Shown: positions 52,021-62,100 of the stretch, piece after piece
Layout of the letters: every line of letters starts with the position of its first letter
Numbering within the stretch: the first letter of the stretch is position 1
Assembly (NCBI GenBank): GCA_037176725.1
Contig: JAZBRS010000076.1
Span: 122,159,001-122,223,000 of the forward strand
Source of the DNA: Posidonia oceanica
Lineage: Eukaryota > Streptophyta > Magnoliopsida > Alismatales > Posidoniaceae
DNA: 64,000 nucleotides
Reading direction: 5' to 3'
Translations under genes and position numbers: made by a program
The notes under the pieces: model-generated
Seen by the model: only the letters and a program-made list of their open reading frames with translations
What the model was told of the DNA's origin: nothing
Database searches by the model: none

Positions 52021-52862
52021 CCGAAAGCGGCCCCATTGCAGATACCCTTCTCCCACTTGCACTTGCATTCTCGCCTCTTGCCACATCTTTTCAAATCATC
52101 ATCGTCATCCTTTCAACTCTTGCATTCTCTCTCTCCAAAATCATCATCGTCATCCTCTCAAGCATTGTATCTTTGGCCCGGTGATGAAAACCGGAAGTGC
52201 TTGCCTGCTCTGGAAAGAGTCACCCTACCTCACCTGGCACTACTCAGATGTCTTAGCTAGTGAGGGAGCCACCACCAACGAGGACAGGCGAACTGCCTAA
52301 TCTCATAAGGACATACACCTCTGAGGGAGAAAAGATGTTTGGATGTGAGTCTAAAAAAAAAAAGTAAGAGTAGACATCTAGGTTTGGGCACATCCAAGGA
52401 ACAGAAGACGAAGACAGAAGCCAGCCCTAGAGATAGGGGTGTGCAGTCTAACCCTGCTCCTTCTACCCATCACACAGCAGACCCAAAGCCTAGATCCATT
52501 ACATTTCAAACACCCTCCTTTTGCCACCAAAATGGGGATAGCAAAAGCCTAAAAAAAAAAAAAGAGAGAAAAGCAAAACAACAAGCAAAAAAAAAAAGAG
52601 AGATAGAACAAAAACCCAAAAAAAAGGGGGAAAAAAAAAAACAAAAAGAAAAAGAAGAAGAAAAAGGAAAATGCAGCCTGAAAAACACAGGCACCATTAT
52701 CCCCCATGCTTCACTAGAGATCCCCAGCATGTCGAGCTTAAAAGAAACTACCACATCCCTTCACGAGCGAACACTCACCCTCTCCTGGCTAGGGGTAGAG
52801 AAAGACTGCATACCTATGAGGGAGAAATCAAAAAAAAAAAAAAAAAAGAGAGAGCTGAAAGA
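52021..52862 (+). other. 3' non-coding region of the element
   Basis: There is no coding content here. A short tandem repeat of AATCATCATCGTCATCCT lies at about 52,097-52,160. Poly-A-rich stretches with many runs of 9-18 A fill 52,350-52,360 and 52,548-52,680. A 25-nt all-purine run (A-run then GAGAGAG) lies at 52,830-52,854. The last would look like a polypurine tract, but it is followed by ATAGC and an antisense LTR, not by the expected TGTTGACACC. I therefore do not call it the functional tract. Confidence 0.6.
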
Positions 52863-52867
52863 ATAGC
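52863..52867. repeat. Target-site duplication ATAGC, left copy
   Basis: ATAGC directly precedes the outer TGTAG end of the antisense LTR. It matches the five bases directly after the other end at 58,719. Five bases is the normal duplication size for Ty3/Gypsy integrase. Confidence 0.75.
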
Positions 52868-55800
52868 TGTAGCGATCTCGATCGGAATCAGGCTCGCTAT
52901 TTAGCGGCGATTGGATCCGAGGAAGAGGCTCGACTCAAAAACGCTTGAAATCGAGGAGAAAAGAGAAAGATAAGACAAATCAGAGTCGCCACCATGTCCA
53001 TTAACGGGAGACAAGGAAAACCGGGGAAATGCGTGAATTAACACGCAAAACCAAGCAAGGAATGCAAAGCAAAGCAATGCAAAGGAAACAAATGCAAATA
53101 CATGCAAATGAGATGACTCTAGCCTAGGATAAGGGCAGTACGGTCATTGCAGGCCAAAAGACAGGGCAAGGACTCCTGTTACGTGCGGGGAAGGTGTTAG
53201 GCACCCCCGACACGCCCGAGAATCGGTCTTTCTAGGCTTACGCTCGCATACGCGGGGAAATGCAGGATTGAATGCCTATGTGCCTACGAATGCCTAAATG
53301 AATGCTCAAGGTGTGCTCTAAGCGGAGAGATGCAGGGCAAGGAAGTAAACGTGCTGTCTAAATGCTCAGCTACGCTGTCTGTGTTCCGAACTAGGCGAAA
53401 CCTAGCTCGTGAGAACTCCGGACAGTAAGCATCACAGCCCTATATGCAAATGCAAGTGAAAAAGCAAAATAACGGTAAAACCATGCAACGCAATCGACAT
53501 GCAAGAGAAAACAGCGTAAAACACGCAAAACGAGGTGAAAAACAAGAAAGCGCGCAAAACGGTGCAAAAGAACGAAACCAGTGCGCAAAACAAGCGAAAA
53601 AGCAGGGCGGCGCGCAAAGCGGCGCAAAAACAAAGCAGGCACACGAAACGGTGCCAAAACAAGAGCGGGCACGCGAAACAGTGCCAAAAACAGCGAAGTA
53701 AAACCCCGGGAAAGCTATGCGAATGCTAAATGCAAAGAAGAGATTAGAAGCAGTAAGAGGAGAAGCAGAACAACGCATGTGTGAGAACAGACGCTGTTCG
53801 GGGCCACACAGAGTAGGTGTGAAGACCTACAAAGGGGAGAGTGAGCAAACGGGGGGATTACCACCTCTCTTGCGACCATTTCCCACTAAACCGTTCCACA
53901 GTGTGTCTCGCATGCTGCCCAAAGCTCGCGATGCGATCGGATCGTGGAAAAGGGGGAAGAAAGTCACATTAAGTGGTGAACCCAAAGGAAAACACAACAC
54001 AAAACACATGGGGAAACGCGAAATGGAGATCTGAGTTGCCAAGCAGAAAGGGGAGGTCCTATTCTACATGCTCAAAGAGACAGAAATCGAAAACGAGGAA
54101 AACTATGCAAATGGCATGCAAACGAATGCAATGCAGGGCTTCAGGAGGACATACCAGGAAATCCGGGAGCCTGATCTGAGATCTGCTTGGTCCATGCTGA
54201 AGAGCGCTTCGCTGCGGTCGCCTGGGCAGCTTGCTTGTGAGGATCCAACGGCTGGATCGTAAGATATCATAGCTTCAAGGCAGAAGGGCCAGAACAGGGG
54301 AGAAGAACAAATCTAGGTGTTCAGGAGGTCCTAGGGGTGTGCAAAAGGTCCTCCCAAGTGAAGGGGAGCTAGAAGTGCTTAGTGTGGGCAAAAGGATGCA
54401 AAAATGCAAAGCTAAATGGATGCAGAATGCATGCAAAAGCAAGAAGAGGCAAGAAGGGAAATTTTGAAAAAAAACAGGGATTCAGAAGCATTTTTGAAAA
54501 AGAAAAGGGACTAAAATGCAAATTTTCACAAAAGATGGGGTCCACAGAGGAGGGTTTTGAAAACAGGGGAGGGCAGAGGGTTATTTTGCAAAAGACTGGG
54601 CTCAGAAAGCTAATTTGAAAAGAGGGTATGCATTGGAAGAAGTTTTGAAAACAAAAAGAAATCAGAGTGCAATTTTGGAAAAAACTGGGGTCTAAAGCGC
54701 AAATTTTCCAGAAAACAGGGTTCTGGGGAGTCTGGGAATGCAAGTGGAGGGTCTACAGGCAATTTTGTAAGCATAGGAGCTAAGATGCAGCTTTAGGGGC
54801 AAAATAGTCTTTTTACATGGTTTTTAAAAGATGCAAGGACCTATGTGTGATTTTTGAATCATGTAGGGGTCAAATATGCAATTTTGTATGGTAAACATGC
54901 TCTGAAAACACTGATAAAGGATTGATGTGCAATTTTTAAAAATGCAGGGTTGAAAATGCAATGCAATAAGCCAAAATGTATGCAAATGGCTACTGTCCAT
55001 TTAAAATGGACCTAAATGCAAATGTGCAAAAACAGGAGGCAAAATATGCAATGCAGTATGCAAAAATTAAAAATAAAACCTAAGTTTCTACAGTACATGG
55101 ACCTAAAGGTAAAATCAGAAACATGCAGGGATGCAGAATGCAATTTCATATGGTAAAATGCATGCAATTAAATGAACTGATTTAGGGCAAGACTGATATG
55201 CAAAAGTAAAAAACAGAGGGGCTAAAATGCAAAATAATACAACAGCACAGCACAGTAAAAGGACTGGAAAGAAAATTCTGAAAAGTAGAGATAAATGCAG
55301 CAATTTAGCATGGTTTTTAATTAAAAACTAGGCATATTAAATGGACAGAGGACTGAAACGTAAAAATTAAAAAGCTTAAACCAGATCTGCAATATTTACA
55401 CCTAAAACTATATTAACAGGAAAATAAAGGAACAGTGATCGCCGGCGGAGGTGAGTACTGTAGCAGTAAGCTTCCAGACCTCACCACCGCCGGCACAGGG
55501 GGACTGTGGAGGCGCTGATCGGCGGAGGCGGTGGTCCTGGAGCTGACGGAGGCAGGGCGACGGTCGGCGGGGGGCGATGCGGCCTGGAACGCATCAGAGC
55601 GCTCGCCGGAGCTCTACAGGGGTTCAGTAGGCTCGTCTGGCCGCCCGACGCAGCGAGGCTGCATTCTGAGGGCTGAAGGGGCTTCCCGAAGTCCGCGCGG
55701 AGCTGAGGGGATCGCCGGGGTCGCGTTCTACTGGCCGGAGCGCCGTGAAGGCCGGAGGTCTGCGCTGGAGAAGACGACCGGAGCAGCGAACGGCGACGGA

Positions 55801-58719
55801 GCAGGAGGACTGGAAACGCTATTCTAAAGGGCGGAGAAGCATCGCGGGAAGAAAAGAAGACTAAGGGAAGAAGATTTTACCTGATTCCGCGTCTGAGGTG
55901 TTCTCCCGACCTCAGCAGTTCCGGAGGTGGCCGGTGGGGGTCGTCCGGTCGCTGCGGGCATCGCCGGCTGCTCGCAAGGGCTGGAGCTGCTTCAGAATGG
56001 TCCTCCGGTGCTTCCCAGCTGGTTGGATGGAAGCTCCAGAGCTCGGAGAGAAATCCGGCACTCCGTGGGTTCAGCAAGGTGACTAGAGGTGGGGGGAGGG
56101 TGTTGCTGCTCGTCGGACCAGATGGAGCCTTCCAGGAGGTTGCTGGAGGTCCGGGGAGCGATTCTGGATTGCTGGATTGGGTTTCTGGAGAGCGTGGAGA
56201 AGATTTGGAGCTCGGTTGATTTTCTGGTCAGTGGAGAAGGCAAGTGTTTGTTGTGGAGTTCTTGGTCTGTGGTGGATGGCCGGGTCTGATGCCAAGTGTT
56301 CTGGGAAGGTGGAGGTCAGGGGATTATCCGGGTGGAGTTTGGGAGAGATCAATGGGCAGGAGTGAAGGGAATTCTGGAGTGGGTTGTGTTGGGCTTACAG
56401 TTGGAGTTTCAGGTGATCTGAGGGTGATTTGGGATGGTTTCTGTGGTGGAATGGCCGGGAAATGGTGGGAAAGGATTGCTGGGTTTCTGGGTGAACTTGG
56501 GGGAGCAATTGGGAGAGAAATTGAGGCTTGGAAGGGGAATGGTTTGCTGGAGAAGAAAGAGGGAGTTCTGCTGTGGAATTCAGAGGGAAAAGAAGAGGAT
56601 TGGGTGGGGAATTCTCTCTGGACTTCTGGCTTCTCTCCAGGATGCTGAAGACTCTCTCAGGCTCTCTCTTCTGCTCTCTCTTCTCTCTGGAATTGGAAGA
56701 TGAAGAGGAGAAGGAGGAGGTCGCACAGGTGGAAGAAAAGCTGTTGGAATTCTCTGGGGTTGCTCTCTCAGGTGGTTACTACTCTCTCTGGGTTTTCTGA
56801 TCGCTCACACGGATTGCCAACTCATGAAGATCCGAAGGAATGAATGGAAGCTTATATGAGGAGGAGGTGGCTGCTGGCGCGTTGCTGAATTTCAAATTCC
56901 ACCGGCGGCCACTGCAGCAGAAGCGATGGATGTCGGCGAGTCGACCAGCATTCAATGCCTCCGGAAAAGATGCTGGGATAGAGGAGAAGCGGCGAGCTGC
57001 TGTAGGTGATTGGATGGAGGGCTTCAAATTCGAACGATGAAGGGAGGGCTGTAGCAGCTGTTCGCGGGAGGAAAAAATGGAGGAGGAAGCGCAGAAGGCT
57101 GAGGAAGAAGAAGGAGAGGCGTGGGCCGGATTGCTGCGGGCCGAGAAAAAGGAGAAAAAAAAAAGGAAAAAGGAAAATGGGTCGACGGGCCCAGTAAGGA
57201 AAAGGAAGAAAGAAAAAAGAGAAGGAAGAAAGAAAGAAAGGGTAGAATGGGGAAATAAAATTAGTAAAAATGAACTAAAAATAAATAAAAATACTAGAAA
57301 GGTTGTGATGTAGATTAGGATTTTAATTAAATTTTTTAATGGCTATTTTGGGTTGATTAATGTGTTTTTGGGCTTGATTAGGGTTTTAGGGTTTTGGTTT
57401 TGCTTTTAATTGGTTTTCACTTGATTAAATGTTTGTTAAACCTTGTTTTAAATTGTTTTAAAAATTGTGTTTCTCTTGTTAGATACTCAGGACATTGATT
57501 AGGATTTTTTAGGATTTATTTTCGTATTAATCAGGATTGGTTTTAGGTTTTTAAGTCTTAGTCTTCTTAGGGTTTTTTTTAAATTATGCTTTGATTTTTA
57601 TTTGTTGATTTTTCTTGAAGTTTTTTAGTTAGATTTTTCTAGTTTGATGGGGTGTTTTTAAATCTTTTAGATGTGTTTTTCTTTTCCTTTTAATTAAGCT
57701 TTTAATTTGTTTTTCTTAGGTTTGTTAGGTTAAGTCTCTTTGTTTCTTTAATTACTTGTTTTAGTGTTTGTTTTTTAATTCTTTTGATGGGGTTTTTACT
57801 TTTGGTGGGTTTTGGTTTTATTTTAATTTTTTCCTTGATTTTTTAGTGTTTTCTTTTGATTTGTTTTGCATTTTTTAGCTTACATGCTTGGTTTTCCTTT
57901 TAGTTTGATTTAGTTAAGTTTAGGTTTTTAATTGCTTGTTTAATGTTTTTTAATTGTTTTTCTTAGGGTTCTGATTTGTTTCTTTTATATTTTAGGGTTT
58001 TATAGATTTTTAGGGGTTTTCATGGATTTTTGCAAAAGAGGGCAAAGGAGAAGAGAAGGAAGAAGGAAAAGGGAAAAGAGGGAAATAAAAGGAAAAGAGA
58101 TGGGTTGGAGAGAAATGATTTTTAAAATTCAGGAAAAAGGCTAAAAATAAAGTAAAAATAGGAATAAGGTAGAGAAGGGATAGAAGTACAAAAGGGGCCC
58201 ACAGCCAGGCCAGAAAAGGGGCAAAAAGGGGATGAAAAGAGAGATGATAAACAGGAGAGAGAGAGGAGAGAGAAAATGATAATCCCGGAGAGAGAAAAGG
58301 ATAATTTGGGTGAAAGGGGGTCTTAAGGGTCTTGGAATGAGGTGAAAATTGGTGAGTGGGCAGTCTAGGGTTTGAGGTGTTCGTCCTGAAGTTTTGGTTT
58401 GATTCTAAGAAGGTTTTGGAGGGGTTTTAAGGTGTATAAAAAGGGGAGTTTTGCCTAGGTTTCCTAGGGTTTTTGGGAATGGTCTAGGTTTGGAAATTTC
58501 TAAGTTCTTGGGTAGGTTCGCTAAGTGGGTGTTGGTGGGTTTTCCTATGGATTTTGGCTAGGTTTTGAGCTTGGGAAGAGGGGTAAAGGCTTAGGTCAAG
58601 ATGGGCTGATTTTGAAGGGTAAAGAAGAGGATTAAGGTTTGGTTTTGGTTTGGGTTTGAGTTCAGCAATCACTAGGAAGGCTCCAAGTGGTCCAAGCCTG
58701 CCAAGATGGGGTGTCAACA
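52868..58719 (-). mobile_element. Solo LTR of the same family, antisense, 5,852 bp
   Basis: Read on the minus strand it starts TGTTGACACC (58,719) and ends CGCTACA (52,868). It shows the same internal order as the plus-strand LTR: pyrimidine-rich start, A-rich part, GC-rich part, TTTTGCAT repeats, 30-bp minisatellite and conserved end. Both ends are complete and ATAGC flanks both, so it looks like one inserted element reduced to a single LTR by LTR-LTR recombination. It has six minisatellite units against eight in the other two copies, and its GC-rich part (about 55.5-55.8 kb) differs strongly from both. It is therefore not the recent sister of either. Alternative reading: the 3' LTR of a minus-strand element whose 5' LTR is the copy at 59,103. 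Confidence 0.82.
53524..53695 (-). repeat. 30-bp minisatellite in the solo LTR, 6 units
   Basis: Reverse-oriented units of CGCAAAACGGTGC type start at about 53,524, 53,553, 53,584, 53,613, 53,643 and 53,673. Two units fewer than in the other LTRs indicates a deletion in this copy. Confidence 0.85.
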
Positions 58720-58724
58720 ATAGC
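58720..58724. repeat. Target-site duplication ATAGC, right copy
   Basis: ATAGC directly follows the TGTCAACA end of the solo LTR and matches 52,863-52,867. Confidence 0.75.
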
Positions 58725-59102
58725 TGTAGGTCCTGAGAGTTTGGCCAATAGCCTGTCCTCACCACACCACCACCTGTACAATGCCAACACCTATTCCGGA
58801 GCGCCACCAGCAAGCCAAGAGTCTAGGTAGGGCCCAGTGAGTCAGGGACCACTCCCTTCCTTTGCAGCAGGCACCAAAGCACTCCGTATGTTGAGGGCAT
58901 CCAAGCATACTCATCCATCCAAGCATACTCATCCATCCAAGCATACTACTCATCTTCATAAGCATATCACCTGCATTATGCATACATGCATCTTCTTCTA
59001 TCATTCCTTTCCTATCAATTTCTCCCGCTCTGCAACACGCTTCGGCCCTGAGACAGTACTCCTCCCCAGCAGAGCACATTGACGCCACTCGAGTTGCGCT
59101 GG
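58725..59102. other. 378-bp segment between two antisense LTRs
   Basis: If the solo-LTR model holds, this is the continuation of the plus-strand element's 3' non-coding region. It has no convincing coding frame. It contains three imperfect tandem copies of CATCCAAGCATACT near 58,908-58,955 and several GCAT/CATGCA steps after them. Near its right end is a primer-binding-site-like sequence in antisense orientation. Whether it belongs to the plus-strand element or to a minus-strand element is unresolved. Confidence 0.5.
59063..59089 (-). other. Primer-binding-site-like sequence next to the second antisense LTR
   Basis: TCCCCAGCAGAG and, 8 bp later, CGCCACT together reproduce the reverse complement of the PBS region at 41,871-41,889 with an 8-bp insertion in the middle. 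On the minus strand it lies 14 bases after the LTR end at 59,103, where a PBS belongs. It suggests that this LTR is, or was, a 5' LTR of a minus-strand element. Confidence 0.5.
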
Positions 59103-62100
59103 TGTAGCGATCCCGATCGGAATCAGGCTCGCTATTAGCGGCGATTGGATCCGAGGAAGAGGCATGACTCGAAAACACTTAAAATCGAGGAGAAAAGAGA
59201 AAGATAAGACAAATCAGAGTCGCCACCATGTCTATTAACGGGAGACAAGGAAAACCGGGGGAAATGCGTGAATTAACAAGCAAAACCAAGCAAGAAATGC
59301 AAAGCAAAGCAATGCAAAGGAAACAAATGCAAATACATGCAAACGAGATGACTCTAGCCTAGGATAAGGACAGTATGGTCATTGCGGGCCAAAAGACAGG
59401 GCAAGGACTCCTATTACGTGCGGGGAAGGTGTTAGGCACCCCCGACACGCCCGAGAATCGGTCTTTCTAGGCTTACACTCGCATACGCAGGGAAATGCGG
59501 GATTGAATGCCTATGTGCCTATGAATGCCTAAATGAATGCTCAAAGTGTGCTCTAAGTGGAGAGATGCAGGGCAAGGAAGTAAACATGCTATCTAAGTGC
59601 TCAGCTACGCTGTCTGTGTTTCGAACCGGGCGAAACCTGGCTCGTGAGAACTCCAGGCAGTAAGCATCACAGCCCTATATGCAAATGCAAGCAAAAAAAG
59701 CAAAACAACGGCAAAACCATGCAATGTGATCGACATGCAAGAGAAAACGGCGTAAAGCACGCAAAACGAGGCAAAAACAAGAAAGCGCGCAAAACGGTGT
59801 AAAAGGACAAGGTCAGCACGCAAAACGGGAGAGAAAGCAAGGCGGCACGCAAATCGGTGCAAAAGGCTATGATCGGCACGCAAAACTGTGCCAAAAATAG
59901 GGCGAGCGCACAAAACGACGCGAAAGACAAAGCAGGCACGCAAAACGGTGCCAAAACGAGAGCGGGCACACAAAACGGTGCCAAAAGCTGCGAGATAAAA
60001 CCTCGGAAAAGCTGTGCGAATGCAAATGCAAGGAAAAGATTAGAAGCAATAAAAGGAGAAGCAGAACAGCGCATGTGTGAGAACAGGCACTGTTCGGGGC
60101 CACACAGAGTAGGTGTGAAGACCTACAAAGGGGAGAGTGAGTAAACAGGGGGATTACCACCTCTTTTGCGACCGTTTCCCGCTAAACCGTTCCACAATGT
60201 GTCTCGCATGCTGCCCAAAGCTCGCGATGCGATCGGATCGTGGAAAAGGGGGAAGAAAGTCACATTAAGTGGTGAATCCAGGGAAAACTCAACACAAAAC
60301 GCCCAAGAGTACGCGAAACAGGGATCTGAGTTGATAGACAAGAAGAAGAGGTCCTATTCTACATGCTCAAAGAGACAGAAATCGAAAATGAGGAAAACTA
60401 TGCAAATGGCATGCAAATGAATGCAATGCAGGAGTTCAGGAGGACATACCTGGAAATCCAGGAGCCTGATCTGAGATCTGCTTGGTCCATGCTGAAGAGC
60501 GCTTCGCTGCGGTCGTCTGGGTAGCTTATTTGAGAAGATCCAACGGCCGGATTGGAAGATATCGCAGCTTCAAGGCAGAGGGGCCAGAACAGGGGAGAAG
60601 AACAGATCTAGGTGTTCAAGAGGTCCTAGGGATGTGCAAAAGGTCCTCCCAGGTGAAAGAGAGCTAAAGGTGCTTAGTGTGCAAAGGGATGCTAAAAATG
60701 CAAAGCTAAATGAATGCAGGATGCATGCAAGATGCAAGAAAAGACAAGAGGGGAATTTTTAGAAAAACAGAGGTTCAAATGCCATTTTTGAAAAGAGAAG
60801 GGGGCTAAATGCAAATTTTCAAAAAAGGATGGGGCCCACAGGAGAGAGTTTTGAAAACAGGAGAGGGCAGAGGGTTATTTTGCAAAAGATTGGGTTCAGA
60901 AAGCTATTTTGAAAAGAGGGCATGCATTGGAAGAAGTTTTGAAAATAAATGGAAATCAGAGGGTAATTTTGGAAAAAACTAGGGTCTAAAGTGCAAATTT
61001 TCCAGAAAACAGGGTTCTGGGGAGTCTGGGAATGCAAGTGGAGGGTCTACATGCAATTTTGTAAGCATAGGAGCTAAGATGCAACTTTAGGGGCAAAATA
61101 GTCTTTTTACATGATTTTCAAAGGATGCAAGGACCTATGTGTAATTTTCGAATCATGCAGAGGTCAAATATGCAATTTTATATGTAAACATGCTCTGAAA
61201 TCAGAAGACAGGACTGATGTGCAATTTTTGGGAAAAACAGGGTTAAAAATGCAATGCAATAAGCAAAAATGCATGCAAAATATTACTGTCCATTTAAAAT
61301 GGACCTACATGCAAAAATGCAAAACCATGAGGTAAAATATGCAATGCAGTATGCAAAAATTAAAAATGAAACCTAAGTTACTAGAGTGCACAGGACCTAG
61401 ATGCAAAAACAACGAAATGCAGGGACACAGAATGCAATTTTATATGGTAAAAATGATGCATTTAAATGAACTGATTTAATGCAGGACCTATATGCAAAAA
61501 TGGAAACCAGAGGGGCTAAAACACAAAAAATTACAACTAAACAGCACAGTAAAAGGACTGGGATGTAAATACAGAAAAGCAGGAATAATTAAAGCAATTT
61601 TGCATGATTTTAAATTAAAAACTAAGCAGATTAAAAGGCATAAGGACCAGAATGCAAAAATGAAATAACTTAAGGCAGACATGCAATATTCACACAGAAA
61701 CTTTATAATTGGAAAAATAAAGGAACAGTGACTTGCCGGCGATGGTAGGTACTGTAGCAGTAAGCTACTGGACCTTAGCACCGCCGGCACAGGGGGCTTG
61801 TGGAGGCGCTGATCGGCGGGAGCTGGAGCTGACGTCCGTGCGGAGCTCCAGGGACCGTCGGGGCGACGTTCCGTTGGCTGGAGCATCGGGAAAAGCGGAG
61901 GCCGGTGCCGGAGAAGAAGCTCTGTCCGGCGAGTCGCGATCGGAGCAGGAAGGCCGGAGACTTGCTTCTGGACGGCGGAAAAGCAGCAGAGGAAGGAGAG
62001 AGAGCGGAGGAGGTGAAGAAATACCTGTCTTTGCGTCTAGTGCGTCCTCCCGAACTCAGCAGTGTCGGAGCTGGCCGGCGACGCTCGTCTGGTTGCAGCG

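Larger units (their letters stand above)
36082..52867 (+). mobile_element. Tat-lineage Ty3/Gypsy LTR retrotransposon, 5' LTR plus gag-pol, degenerate
   Basis: This is a plus-strand retroelement inserted in the satellite. In order it shows a 5' LTR (36,082-41,870), a primer binding site (41,872-41,888), a leader, a gag-pol frame (43,198-52,020) and an A-rich 3' non-coding part. The domain order protease, RT, RNase H, second RNase H, integrase places it in the Tat/Ogre branch of plant Ty3/Gypsy elements. There is no separate ORF upstream of gag, which differs from Ogre as described in legumes. Five in-frame stops make it non-functional as it stands. The satellite bases just before it are GATAAG, so a target duplication ending ATAAG is expected at its right end. 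That end is not in the window: at 52,868 the element is interrupted by an antisense LTR, and its sequence may resume at 58,725. Confidence 0.9.

Noticed and set aside
52339..52866. 175-codon Lys-rich frame after pol
   Set aside because: It is the translation of poly-A-rich 3' non-coding DNA, mostly Lys and Glu with no domain.
36082..58719. A DNA transposon with long terminal inverted repeats, since the outer ends read TGTTGACA and TGTCAACA
   Set aside because: Each end is the edge of a complete LTR copy with a TG/CA border, a PBS and gag-pol lie inside, and the right LTR has its own 5-bp duplication. No transposase is present.
52868..58719. The LTR after pol as the element's own 3' LTR
   Set aside because: It is in the opposite orientation, differs from the 5' LTR in minisatellite number and GC-rich content, and is flanked by ATAGC on both sides.
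58759..59178. 139-codon minus-strand frame across the inter-LTR segment
   Set aside because: It crosses the LTR border, contains the small tandem repeat (MLGWMS repeated) and shows no domain.
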